Assembly: GCF_030815585.1 (NCBI RefSeq)
Contig: NZ_JAUSWY010000001.1
Coordinates: 4,650,001-4,714,000, forward strand
DNA from: Arthrobacter pascens
GTDB taxonomy: Bacteria; Actinomycetota; Actinomycetes; Actinomycetales; Micrococcaceae
Reading direction: 5' to 3'
Length of the DNA: 64,000 nucleotides
Of this stretch, positions 32,487-40,989 are shown in pieces. The first letter of the stretch is position 1; every line of letters begins with the position of its first letter. A program made the translations under genes and the position numbers. Under the pieces are notes generated by a model. It saw nothing but the letters and a program-made list of their open reading frames with translations, ran no database searches and was not told the origin of the DNA.

Positions 32487-33727
32487 AGCACCGTATCGCA
32501 GACGTCTACAAGGCCGGCGTGCTGGCCGCAAAATTGGAAAGGCACGGTGGCGGTACACGGTTCAGTTACCTGCCGGCGTACCTCGCGTCCGGAGGGCCCG
32601 CCGTCGCCAGTTCCCTGCCGCTCACCACGGAACCGGTGCTGTCTTCGGCGGGCGCGGCGCCGCCCTACTTCACCGGCCTGCTGCCGGAGGGACGCCGGCT
32701 GAATGCGCTGCGGCGGTCCATCAAGACCAGCGCGGACGATGACCTTTCGCTGCTCATCGCGGCCGGAGGCAACCCCGTGGGTGATGTCCAGATTGTGGGG
32801 CACGGCGAACCGTTGGACCCGGACGAGCACGCGGTCGAGCTGGACCCCAAGTTGCCCGTGGACTTCGACGAGTTGCTGGGGGATCCCGACCTCATCGACC
32901 CCGTGGCCCTGGCGGGGGTGCAGGACAAGCTGTCCGCCGGGATGATCTCGCTGCCCGTGGCCAGCGCCGGCAAGCGGTTCATCCTCAAGCTCAACGCCCC
33001 CGAGTTCCCGCACGTGGTGGAGAACGAACTGGTGATGTTCCGCTACGCCGCCAGGCTGCGGATCCCGTTGAGCCCGGTTCAGCTGATCCGTGACGTGGCG
33101 GGCAGGCCGGGCCTGCTGGTGGAGCGCTTTGACCGGGTTCCTGTTGCGGGCGGAGGCGCCGACGAGGTCCGGCGCCTGGCGGTGGAGGACGGGGCCCAGG
33201 TGCTCCGGCTCTACCCGGCGGACAAGTACAACGTGGGATTCGGGCAGGTCTGCCATGCGCTGGCCGAGTATTGCTCCGCGCCTTTGCCTGCCCTCCGCAA
33301 CCTGGCCATCCAGGCGGCGTTCGCGTGGCTGAGCGGCAATGGGGACCTGCATGCCAAGAACGTGTCGATGATCCAGCAGCCGCACGGCGAGTGGACAATC
33401 GCCCCGGTGTACGACATCCCCTCAACAGTGGTCTACGGGGACAAGACGCTGGCACTGACACTGGCCGGCAAACGCAGCGGGATCTCGCGGCGGCATTTTC
33501 TGGGGTGGGCCACGGAACTGGGGCTCACGGACCGTGCCGCGGCGCAGGTTGTGGAGCTCGCACTGAAGGCGTCGGGTCCGCTGATCGCGGACCTGGAGGC
33601 GGGCACCGCTTTCCGCGCCCTCAACGCGGCGGGGATGGACGACGACGGCGGCTCGCCGTTTCCGGACATCGTCACCCGGGTGTGGGTCAGGGAGCTGAAG
33701 CACCGGCGGAGGCTGCTGGAGGGATGA
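32483..33727 (+). CDS. hipA: HipA-family serine/threonine kinase toxin
   Basis: 414 residues from GTG 32483. HipA N-terminal Couple_hipA region (YKAGVLAAKLERHGGGTRFS; YFTGLLPEGRRLNALRRSIK) followed by the kinase: ATP-loop segment GVQDKLSAGMI, KRFILKLNAPEFPHVVENEL, catalytic loop WLSGNGDLHAKNVSM (about residues 283-297) and metal-binding YDIPSTVVYGD. HipA phosphorylates glutamyl-tRNA synthetase in E. coli; the target of this one is unknown. A glutamyl-tRNA synthetase paralogue (gluQRS) is 23 kb away, with no functional link implied. The active-site residues look intact. Confidence 0.92.
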   Translation: MKHRIADVYKAGVLAAKLERHGGGTRFSYLPAYLASGGPAVASSLPLTTEPVLSSAGAAPPYFTGLLPEGRRLNALRRSIKTSADDDLSLLIAAGGNPVGDVQIVGHGEPLDPDEHAVELDPKLPVDFDELLGDPDLIDPVALAGVQDKLSAGMISLPVASAGKRFILKLNAPEFPHVVENELVMFRYAARLRIPLSPVQLIRDVAGRPGLLVERFDRVPVAGGGADEVRRLAVEDGAQVLRLYPADKYNVGFGQVCHALAEYCSAPLPALRNLAIQAAFAWLSGNGDLHAKNVSMIQQPHGEWTIAPVYDIPSTVVYGDKTLALTLAGKRSGISRRHFLGWATELGLTDRAAAQVVELALKASGPLIADLEAGTAFRALNAAGMDDDGGSPFPDIVTRVWVRELKHRRRLLEG

Positions 33728-33792
33728 GGCACTCGAGGCGGGGTGCGCGCGGCGGCGCGTGCCGGCGTCGGGCTTTCCGGTGGAGTTGAGGA

Positions 33793-34410
33793 CTACAGGT
33801 GCTGGATGCCTGCACGCTGCATGGCGTCCCTGTAGATCTCCACGCTCTTGGCCAACAGGTCCTCCTGCTTGGCCTCGGAAACAGCAAAGGCCCGCCCGCC
33901 GAGCGCGCTGGCCTTGTAGATCTTGATGCCACTGTTCCTCAACGACGAATGGTAGGTCTTCTCGAAGAGGGTGAGGAACGTGGAGGCGTCCGTGCCGTGG
34001 GCGATTACGGCGGAAACGCGGCGGTTGATTTTCAGGAACTGACGGAAGGGGCGCAGGCCGTCAGTCTTTTCCTGGACATTAAGGGCTGAGGGGAGTTCGG
34101 GATCGCGGACCCACGGGTAGGCGTTCCAGGGCATCACGTAACGGGGATCAAGCTCGGCGAGTTCGTAGATCTGGGTGGCGCGGCGGGCGGCTTCGTCATC
34201 GTTGTAGTGGGAGATGAATCCGGATTCCGTGCCCTTGCCGGGGCTGACCTGGAGGCTGACGATCCGGCATTCGTCCTCGTCATGCACGGGATCGATGTAG
34301 GGGACGACAGACCCTGGCTTCTTTTCCATCAGTTCGTCGCAAAGCTGCGTTACCGCCGCGATGTTCGGTTCCTGCAGCAGGGCCTTTTTTTCGTCCCAGT
34401 CAATCGTCAC
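33793..34410 (-). CDS. Uracil-DNA-glycosylase-superfamily-like protein
   Basis: 205 residues from GTG 34410 (GGGAGAGATC before it). The segment VSLQVSPGKGTESGFISHYN, then NDDEAARRATQIYELAELD and VMPWNAYPWV resembles uracil-DNA-glycosylase-like proteins: a glycine-rich loop, the Asn-Asp-Asp stretch and an N-x-x-PW motif. It is followed by VSAVIAHGTDAS where the family has its central strand and Gly. The usual C-terminal His-Pro-Ser motif is not evident, so it may have a divergent or different activity. It is convergent with hipA (65 bases apart). Moderate confidence only. Confidence 0.5.
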   Translation of the reverse strand: MTIDWDEKKALLQEPNIAAVTQLCDELMEKKPGSVVPYIDPVHDEDECRIVSLQVSPGKGTESGFISHYNDDEAARRATQIYELAELDPRYVMPWNAYPWVRDPELPSALNVQEKTDGLRPFRQFLKINRRVSAVIAHGTDASTFLTLFEKTYHSSLRNSGIKIYKASALGGRAFAVSEAKQEDLLAKSVEIYRDAMQRAGIQHL

Positions 34411-34727
34411 GATCTCTCCCTCAGCAGCACGGCGTCCAGAATCAGGCGTCTTAGGCCACTCTACGCTTTTGGGCGTTGGGGCGCGCGGGGGAATAGTTTT
34501 CCGGTGTTGTCAAGGGTTGAAGCTGCCCGAAAGCCTGTCTAGGGTATCGCGTGGCGCAAGCACCTTTACGCCTCTTTCCGAGTCCCCGGAGGCACCCACC
34601 CCCAACCAAAACGGCCTCGGCCGTTCGGCTACCTGCCCACCAACGTCAGGGTCGGCGGTGGCGGCCATTACAAGTGATCCGCAGCTGGCAGTCCGTGACT
34701 GATTGATGCTGCTCCCTGCTGAGTAGC
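34411..34727. other. Gene-free stretch between the UDG-like gene and the GH32 gene
   Basis: No start-to-stop frame with coding character, tRNA or known motif was recognised here. It is the upstream region of both divergent genes, so it should carry two promoters. A hairpin follows at 34728. Confidence 0.4.
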
Positions 34728-34764
34728 ATGGAGTGGGGGCGTCAGGCTGGCGTCCCCACTCCAT
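34728..34764. repeat. Hairpin upstream of the GH32 gene
   Basis: ATGGAGTGGGGGCG (34728-34741) pairs with CGTCCCCACTCCAT (34751-34764) over 13 of 14 bases around a 9-base loop. It ends 24 bases before the GH32 start and covers what should be the 5' untranslated region. A terminator, attenuator or protein-binding site are all possible. Confidence 0.5.
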
Positions 34765-34788
34765 TGCGGGAATCCCGTCCACATCTGA

Positions 34789-36756
34789 ATGGCCACCATG
34801 TCCGAAAAACCAAACTGGCACGCGCTCTTTGAAAAGCGAAGCACGTGGGTTGCCGTTGCAGCGGCCGGCGCCGCCCTGCTCGTGGCCTTAGTGGCCATCG
34901 TTCCCAGCGTCCACAAGCCGGACGGGCCGCAAGTACAGGCAGAGAACGCTCTCGGCGCCGTGGCGACAGCCCAGGCCGCCTTGAAGACATCCCGGGGCGC
35001 GTACGGTTCTTACTGGTTGTCAGGCGGCGACCGTACCTTGGACGCCGGACATCCAATCCAGGCCACCGGAGTAGAGGATCTGCGAAGCATCGATTGCGCC
35101 GACGGCTGGGTGGCTGCAGCCAAAATCGGCAGCGACATCTACCTTCGGTCGAGCCTTGACGATACGACAACAAAGGCCGGAGCCGGGGAAATCCGCCGCC
35201 CGGAGTGCATTACTCCTGAAGCTGTTCATTCCATGCTCAGCGACCTGGGCAGAATCGACCGGTCGCCTGTGCCCGGAACATCACCTGAACGGCCTGCCGG
35301 CTCGTCTCAATACCGCCCGAGCTACCACATCACGCCTGAGCGGGACTGGATGAATGACCCGCAACGGCCCTTTTTCCTCGATGGGCTCTGGCACTACTAC
35401 TACCTTTACAACCCGGATTATCCGGAGGGCAACGGGACCGAGTGGTACCACCTCACCAGCAAAGACCTACTGACCTGGAAGGACGAGGGCGTTGCCATTC
35501 ACAAGTTCAGGAACGGACTGGGTGACATCGAAACCGGCAGTGCCGTGGTGGACGACGAGAATACGGCTGGCTTCGGAAAGGGAGCCGTCATCGCGGTCCT
35601 GACGCAACAGGACCAGGGCGTTCAACGGCAGTCGCTTTTTTACTCGACAGACGGCGGCTACACCTTTTCCTCGTACGGAGGCAACCCTGTCATGGACAAT
35701 CCCGGAGCGGAGCACTGGCGCGATCCAAAAATCGTCCGCGACGAAGCCAACGGACAGTGGGTCATGGTCCTGGCCGAGGGCAACAAGCTGGGCATGTACA
35801 CCTCAACGGACCTCAAACGCTGGAACTACGCCTCAGGCTTCGACCGGACCGGGCTCGGTCTGCTCGAATGTCCTGACCTCTTCCAAATGGACCTCGACGG
35901 CGACCCCGCAAAGAGAACCTGGGTCCTCGCAGCCAGCGCCAACGGAACCGAAGAGGGACGAACCACCGGCGTCGCCTATTGGACCGGAACCTGGGACGGA
36001 AACCGATTTACCCCCGCCGATGAGAAGCACCAGTGGCTCGACGCCGGATCAGACTTTTACGCCGCCGTGACCTGGGATGATCCCAGACTCACTGAGGGCC
36101 AACGGATGCAGTCCAGGCAGGCGATCGCCTGGATGAACAACTGGGATTACGCCCGCAAACTCCCCACCCAGGACTGGCACGGCGGGATGGACTCGATCGT
36201 GCGGGATCTCCGGCTCAAAACAGTGCAGGGCCGGCCAACCGTCGTTTCAACTCCTTCCAAGGCGCTGGCACGACTCGAAGGCCAAGCATCAACGCACGGT
36301 CCGGAAACAATCACCCCGGACGGAACTCCGCGGTTGCCGCCCGTGCAAGGCGGTGCCTACCGGCTGGACCTGACTCTTGAACGCGCCGGCACTGACGAGG
36401 GATCAGAGGCCCGCCTGCTGCTGGAGAGTGGGGGAGAGGCCTTCGCTACGGTGGGCTACAACTTCCAGGACGGGGCCGCCTTCGTTGGACGCGAAGAACC
36501 AGCGGCAACCGCAGCAGACCTTGGTGCGGTTTTCACGGAACGGCGTGCAGCCTCCGTATCCGCAAGGAACGGTACCGTGGATCTGACGGTATTCGTCGAC
36601 CACTCCTCCGTTGAGGTGTTCGTCGACGGCGGCGAACAGACGCTTACATCGCTCGTCTTCCCCAATTCAGGACAGCAGAGCATCAAGCTGGTGACCGGCG
36701 GGGGCAATCTCACCGTCAAGACCTTGACCTACGCCCCGCTGTCTTCAACGCGCTGA
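34789..36756 (+). CDS. Membrane-anchored GH32 family fructan hydrolase (levanase/inulinase-like)
   Basis: 655 residues from ATG 34789, or 652 from ATG 34798. A single membrane segment near the N-terminus (TWVAVAAAGAALLVALVAIV) suggests a signal anchor. Residues about 50-150 form an extra domain (ENALGAVATAQAALKTSRGA and the Trp-rich DCADGWVAAAKIGSDIYLRS) that looks like a type IV pilin-like exported domain. The GH32 catalytic part starts about residue 175: nucleophile motif WMNDPQRP (about 187), WRDPKIV (about 310) and acid/base ECPDLF (about 360), followed by the C-terminal beta-sandwich (DLTVFVDHSSVEVFVDGGEQ). It would release fructose from levan, inulin or sucrose outside the cell. Confidence 0.88.
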   Translation: MATMSEKPNWHALFEKRSTWVAVAAAGAALLVALVAIVPSVHKPDGPQVQAENALGAVATAQAALKTSRGAYGSYWLSGGDRTLDAGHPIQATGVEDLRSIDCADGWVAAAKIGSDIYLRSSLDDTTTKAGAGEIRRPECITPEAVHSMLSDLGRIDRSPVPGTSPERPAGSSQYRPSYHITPERDWMNDPQRPFFLDGLWHYYYLYNPDYPEGNGTEWYHLTSKDLLTWKDEGVAIHKFRNGLGDIETGSAVVDDENTAGFGKGAVIAVLTQQDQGVQRQSLFYSTDGGYTFSSYGGNPVMDNPGAEHWRDPKIVRDEANGQWVMVLAEGNKLGMYTSTDLKRWNYASGFDRTGLGLLECPDLFQMDLDGDPAKRTWVLAASANGTEEGRTTGVAYWTGTWDGNRFTPADEKHQWLDAGSDFYAAVTWDDPRLTEGQRMQSRQAIAWMNNWDYARKLPTQDWHGGMDSIVRDLRLKTVQGRPTVVSTPSKALARLEGQASTHGPETITPDGTPRLPPVQGGAYRLDLTLERAGTDEGSEARLLLESGGEAFATVGYNFQDGAAFVGREEPAATAADLGAVFTERRAASVSARNGTVDLTVFVDHSSVEVFVDGGEQTLTSLVFPNSGQQSIKLVTGGGNLTVKTLTYAPLSSTR

Positions 36757-36816
36757 TGCCTCAAACGCAGTCGCCGATCCAGTTGGCCGCCAGCAGTCCG
36801 ATGTCTAGGAACCCCA

Positions 36817-37323
36817 TTGCCGATTAACAAGAAGACGCTCAAGGACGACGGGTTTGCCGGATTCAGGACCTTCGGGAGCCTTGAGATCATGAGGATTCCG
36901 CAAGGGACGGGTGTCTTCGCCGTGCTGCAGCCCGAAGGGTTCAAGCCGCGCTTCCTGAAGAAGAGCACAGCCGGAATCTTCAAGAAGAAGGACCCCTCCA
37001 TTCCCGGGCCAGCCCTGGCTGACGAATGGGTTGAGGACGCTGACATTCTATATTTCGGCAAGGCGGGGCCCGGGAGCAAGGGCAACCGTGGGCTGCGGCG
37101 GCAGATCCAGGAGTTTCTGGACTTCGGCAAGGGAAAGCCGCCGGGCCACTGGGATGGAAGGCTGGTCTGGCAGCTCGCCGACTCCGGGTCATTGCTCATC
37201 GCCTGGAAAGAGCTGCCGGCAGAAGCAGTAAACGACGCCGAGGCCAAGTACCACGCGGAATTCCACGCGGTCCATGACCGGCTGCCGTTCGCGAACCTCG
37301 TACAGGCCCGCGTCCGGAACTAA
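36817..37323 (+). CDS. Hypothetical protein, GIY-YIG-like
   Basis: 168 residues from TTG 36817 with a weak TAGGAA site before it; this start is the best available. The pattern TGVFAVLQPEGF, then DILYFGKAGPGSKGNRGLRR, then a charged segment and EAKYHAEFHAVHDRLPFANL resembles GIY-YIG nuclease-like proteins (short strand, Tyr/Gly-Lys-Ala, Arg helix, late Glu and Asn). No partner domain is seen. It is not clear that the catalytic set is complete, so nuclease activity is only a suggestion. Convergent with the S4 protein gene. Confidence 0.55.
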   Translation: MPINKKTLKDDGFAGFRTFGSLEIMRIPQGTGVFAVLQPEGFKPRFLKKSTAGIFKKKDPSIPGPALADEWVEDADILYFGKAGPGSKGNRGLRRQIQEFLDFGKGKPPGHWDGRLVWQLADSGSLLIAWKELPAEAVNDAEAKYHAEFHAVHDRLPFANLVQARVRN

Positions 37324-37339
37324 GCCAATCCGCCGTTGG

Positions 37340-37723
37340 TCATGCCGTGCCCTTGAGCCGCTCCATTTCGCGGCGGTCCTTCTTGGTGGGCCGTCCGGCG
37401 CCACGGTCCCGCTGGGGAAGGCCCAGTGCTGGTGCAACTGGCCGCGGCGGGGTGTGGTCCGTGAAGCAGTGCGCGGCAGCCTCCGCCCCGACACGTTTGG
37501 CGATCAGCCGGCGGACCTCCAGAATGCGTTCATACCCGGACATCCGCACAGTGACGGTGTCTCCCGTCACGAGCGTGGCAGACGCCTTGGCGGGACTGCC
37601 GTTAAGCCGGACGTGTCCAGCGCGGCAGGAGGCCGTGGCCGCGGAGCGGGTCTTGTAGGCTCGGATGGCCCACAGCCACGCGTCAATGCGGACGCTTGCG
37701 GGGGAGGAAGGAAGACTGGTCAT
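37340..37723 (-). CDS. S4-domain RNA-binding protein (Hsp15-like)
   Basis: 127 residues from ATG 37723; the frame opens further up but inside a segment without family similarity. S4 RNA-binding domain: VRIDAWLWAIRAYKTRSAAT, ASCRAGHVRLNGSPAKASAT and VTGDTVTVRMSGYERILEVR, followed by a basic tail (GAGRPTKKDRREMERLKGTA). Hsp15 in E. coli rescues stalled 50S subunits carrying nascent chains. Actinobacterial homologues of this length are common; the same role is plausible. Confidence 0.86.
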   Translation of the reverse strand: MTSLPSSPASVRIDAWLWAIRAYKTRSAATASCRAGHVRLNGSPAKASATLVTGDTVTVRMSGYERILEVRRLIAKRVGAEAAAHCFTDHTPPRPVAPALGLPQRDRGAGRPTKKDRREMERLKGTA

Positions 37724-37844
37724 GGCTGGCACCGAGTATACGGCGTCGGACGTCTTGAATCCTGGCCAGTTGAGGGCCCTTGCCACCCACGGCGCTCAGG
37801 AACATAGTGAAGGGACTCACCACAACCTGAGGGGAGGCCTGGCC

Positions 37845-38678
37845 ATGGCGACCAACGCAGACCGGACCAATCGCGCCAACCAGCTGAACGGCGGCCCCCA
37901 AGAGGGCGACGAGAGCCGGCCGGCCGGGGCGCTGCAGGGCAAAACCGCGCTGATCTATGGCGCCGGCGGACCCATCGGCGGCGCTGTCGCCAGGACGTTC
38001 GCCGCCGAGGGTGCAACGGTCTATCTGGCCGGGCGCACCCAATCCAGGCTGGACAAAGTTGCGCGGGACATCGGTGAGGCGGGCGGCACGGCCCACACCG
38101 CCGTCGTCGACGCCCTGGACGAAACGCAGGTGGACGCCTTTGTTGACGGGGTGGCCAAGAAGGCGAAACGGATCGACATCACGTTCAACCTGATTTCCTA
38201 CGGCGACGTCCAGCAGCCCTTGATGGAGATTGCGGCGGATGACTTCGCGCAGCCCATCAGCAACGCCGTGCGGACCCATTTCCTCACCACGCGCGCCGCG
38301 GCACGGCACATGATCAGGCAGCGCTCCGGCGTGGTGCTGATGTTTGGCGGCTCCGGACCCCAGACCCTGCCTGGACTCGGCGGATTCAAGGTGGCGCTGG
38401 ACGCCATGGAGGGACTCCGCCGTCAGTGGGCGACAGAACTTGGCAAGGATGGCGTCCGGGTGGTCACCATGGTCACCGGCGGCATCATCGAGACGCTCCC
38501 CTGGCAGATGGAAGGCCGCGAGGAGGTCGTCAGGGAAATCGCCGCCGCCGCCCACCTCAACCGCACCGCCACCCTGGAGGACGTCGGCAACGTGGCAGCC
38601 TGGATCGCCTCGGACAGGGCCGGAGCCATCACGGATGCCACGGTGAACCTCTCAAGCGGCGCCATCGTGGACTACTAG
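37845..38678 (+). CDS. SDR-family oxidoreductase
   Basis: 277 residues from ATG 37845 behind a GGGGAGG box (37831-37837); the frame is open to 37665 but overlaps the S4 gene on the other strand. Cofactor loop ALIYGAGGPIGGAVARTFAA (a GxGxxIG variant of TGxxxGIG) and ATVYLAGRTQSRLDKV. The usual Tyr-x-x-x-Lys is replaced: the corresponding segment reads GLGGFKVALDAMEGLRRQWA, with Phe-Lys where Tyr-x-x-x-Lys is expected. So it may be an atypical SDR or have a different catalytic residue. Substrate unknown. Confidence 0.78.
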   Translation: MATNADRTNRANQLNGGPQEGDESRPAGALQGKTALIYGAGGPIGGAVARTFAAEGATVYLAGRTQSRLDKVARDIGEAGGTAHTAVVDALDETQVDAFVDGVAKKAKRIDITFNLISYGDVQQPLMEIAADDFAQPISNAVRTHFLTTRAAARHMIRQRSGVVLMFGGSGPQTLPGLGGFKVALDAMEGLRRQWATELGKDGVRVVTMVTGGIIETLPWQMEGREEVVREIAAAAHLNRTATLEDVGNVAAWIASDRAGAITDATVNLSSGAIVDY

Positions 38679-38691
38679 CATCAGCCGGGCA

Positions 38692-39801
38692 TCACTCCAC
38701 TGTGACGCTCACCCGATGCACCATGTTGTTGCCTATCCCCTGATAGTTCCAGTTCTGCTCCAGCGGCTGGACTGCCCCGGTGGCATCCGTGGCACGGCAG
38801 GCAAGCTCATGCTCGCCCGGATCGGCTACCCACGGAAGCGTCCACTTGCACCAGGCGAACGGACCCGCGGGCTTTTCCAGCTGGGCTCGCAGCCATTTGC
38901 CGTCGATCCCCACCTCAACACCGGTCACCGCGCCCTCGCCGGACCAGGCCCTGCCCTGCAGCATCACCGGGCCGTGCGGCAGCACCCGCTTGCGGGTGAA
39001 GAAGTCCGGGATGCCCGGCGGAACCATCAGCGAACGGATCCTGATCCGCGAAACCGGCGTTCCGACGTCGTCCGCGGTGTCCTGGTACCGGTACGCCATG
39101 TGCTGCTGGAACCCCATAAAGGGGGAGGTCACAACGTCGATGGACTCCAGCCACTTGACGCTTGTCATGCCGTACCAGCCGGGGACCACCAGCCGGAGGG
39201 GATAGCCGTGCTGGGGCGGCAGGTCGTTGCCGTTCATCTGGTAGGCAAGAACGACGTCGGGTCGCATCGCTTCCCGGATCGGCAGGCTCCGCGCATACCG
39301 CTGCCGGACGCCGCCCTGGATCCCGGCGTCGGCGCCGGTGAAGACCACCTCCACGGCCTCCGCCAGCACCCCGGCCTTCCCCAGGAGGTAGGCCAGCGGC
39401 ACGCCGGTCCACTCCGCGGTGCCCACCGCCTCGAGGACCCACGGCTGGCTGAGCGGCCGGGGCGTGAGCAGCGAACGGCCGTTGCCCGCGCACTCCAGGG
39501 TGACGGGGACCGTGATGGCCGGATCCTTCTTCAGCGCGGCCAGGCTCAGCTCCTGCGCGCGTTCCACTGCGCCGCCGATCAGCAGGTGCCAGGATGCGGC
39601 GTCAGCGTCGGGAATGTCGAAGTGGGTGAGAACATAGTGCAGCCCCGGCGGCGTGACGTCCTGGCGGAGGGCCTCCAGCGGCATCGAATGGTTGCGGGCC
39701 GCCAACTGGAGTTCCTCCGCCGTCAAGGGCCCGGAGGTGGGCTCGCCTGCAGTCGGCGCAGGGCGGGTGGACTGGCGGAGCCTGTAGATCTGCTTGGTCA
39801 T
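38692..39801 (-). CDS. Sulfite oxidase-family molybdopterin oxidoreductase
   Basis: 369 residues from ATG 39801. Oxidoreductase molybdopterin-binding domain: LHYVLTHFDIPDADAASWHL, the molybdenum-ligand Cys in VTLECAGNGRSLL (about residue 103), RPDVVLAYQMNGNDLPPQHG, YPLRLVVPGWYGMTSVKWLE, and the C-terminal dimerisation domain (GEHELACRATDATGAVQPLE, EQNWNYQGIGNN). No heme domain and no signal peptide are visible, so this is a cytoplasmic sulfite oxidase-like enzyme rather than a SorA or YedY type; electron acceptor unknown. The C-terminus is convergent with the SDR gene. Confidence 0.88.
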   Translation of the reverse strand: MTKQIYRLRQSTRPAPTAGEPTSGPLTAEELQLAARNHSMPLEALRQDVTPPGLHYVLTHFDIPDADAASWHLLIGGAVERAQELSLAALKKDPAITVPVTLECAGNGRSLLTPRPLSQPWVLEAVGTAEWTGVPLAYLLGKAGVLAEAVEVVFTGADAGIQGGVRQRYARSLPIREAMRPDVVLAYQMNGNDLPPQHGYPLRLVVPGWYGMTSVKWLESIDVVTSPFMGFQQHMAYRYQDTADDVGTPVSRIRIRSLMVPPGIPDFFTRKRVLPHGPVMLQGRAWSGEGAVTGVEVGIDGKWLRAQLEKPAGPFAWCKWTLPWVADPGEHELACRATDATGAVQPLEQNWNYQGIGNNMVHRVSVTVE

Positions 39802-39903
39802 GGCGGTTCGATTCTGCTCGATGAGGCCGGCTGATTCCCCTCTTCACAGGTTTACGCCCGGGCCGTGCGTCCGTCAACGCAGGCCATGACCCACAACGGA
39901 CGG

Positions 39904-40908
39904 CTAGGCTTCGCGGGTGGCGGGGGACTTGGTCTGTGCCGGATCCCGTTCGGCGAGCGGGCCGATGACGTCGTCGATCTTCTTCATGACCTGCGGTTCA
40001 AGCCTCACGCCTGACGCCGCCACACTGTCCGCGATCTGTTCGGGACGGGAAGCGCCGACGATGGCCGAGGCCACGTTCGGGTTCTGCAGTACCCAGGCCA
40101 CGGCGAGCTGGGGCATGGACAGTCCGGCCTCGTCGGCGATCGGTTTGAGTTCCCGCACGCCGGTGAGCACGTCATCGCGCATCCAGCGCTGGATCATCTT
40201 GGCGCCGCCCTTCTCATCCGTGGCGCGGCTGCCTTCGGGCGCCGGCTGGCCGGGCAGGTACTTGCCGCTCAGCACGCCCTGCGCCATGGGGGACCAGACA
40301 ATCTGGGACACGCCCAGCTCCTCCGACGCCGGAACCACCTCCGCCTCGATGACGCGCCACAGCATGGAGTATTGAGGCTGGTTGGAGATCAGCTGGAAGC
40401 CGAGATCCTTAGACAGGGCGTGGCCTTCGCGGAGCTGCGCCGCCGTCCATTCGCTGACGCCGATGTACAGCGCCTTGCCTTGGCGCACAATGTCCGCGAA
40501 CGCTTGCATGGTCTCTTCCAGCGGCGTTTCGAAGTCGTAGCGGTGGGCCTGGTAGAGGTCCACGTAGTCCGTCTGCAGCCTGCTCAGCGAACCGTTGATT
40601 GAGTCCATGATGTGCTTGCGGGACAGGCCCAGATCGTTCTTGCCCTTGGGGCCGGTGGGGCCGAAGACCTTGGTGAAGATCTCGAGGGACTCGCGGCGCT
40701 CGCCTTTCAGCGCTTCGCCGAGGACCGTCTCCGCGGCGGTATTGGCGTAGACGTCGGCCGTGTCGAAGGTGCTGATGCCGGCGTCGAGAGCCGCCCGCAC
40801 GCATTGGGTGGCCACGTCGTTTTCCACCTGGGACCCGTGGGTCAGCCAGTTGCCGAACGTGATTTCCGAGACTTTGAAGCCGCTGTTTCCGAGGTATCTG
40901 AATTCCAT
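39904..40908 (-). CDS. Aldo/keto reductase (voltage-gated K+ channel beta-subunit-like)
   Basis: 334 residues from ATG 40908 (MEFRYLGNSGFKVSEITFGN); an in-frame TTG seven codons upstream is an alternative since no clear ribosome site marks either. AKR fold with catalytic Asp/Tyr in FDTADVYANTAAE, Lys in EIFTKVFGP, and His in LYQAHRYDFETPLEETMQAF. The layout matches the AKR6/YghZ-like group, NADPH-dependent aldehyde reductases. Substrate unknown. A second AKR gene follows upstream on the same strand after about 80 bases. Confidence 0.88.
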   Translation of the reverse strand: MEFRYLGNSGFKVSEITFGNWLTHGSQVENDVATQCVRAALDAGISTFDTADVYANTAAETVLGEALKGERRESLEIFTKVFGPTGPKGKNDLGLSRKHIMDSINGSLSRLQTDYVDLYQAHRYDFETPLEETMQAFADIVRQGKALYIGVSEWTAAQLREGHALSKDLGFQLISNQPQYSMLWRVIEAEVVPASEELGVSQIVWSPMAQGVLSGKYLPGQPAPEGSRATDEKGGAKMIQRWMRDDVLTGVRELKPIADEAGLSMPQLAVAWVLQNPNVASAIVGASRPEQIADSVAASGVRLEPQVMKKIDDVIGPLAERDPAQTKSPATREA

Positions 40909-40989
40909 GGGTTTCACGCTAGCGGACAACGCGGCTAACGGAAAGGGCTTTCCGGAAGTCGGCGCCAGGCGGTGTCTAAGCCAAGAGGG

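Noticed and set aside
32028..32558. Longer N-terminus for the GntR regulator, up to 32558
   Set aside because: The extension overlaps hipB and hipA in antisense, lacks family similarity, and the promoter signals place the start at GTG 32027.
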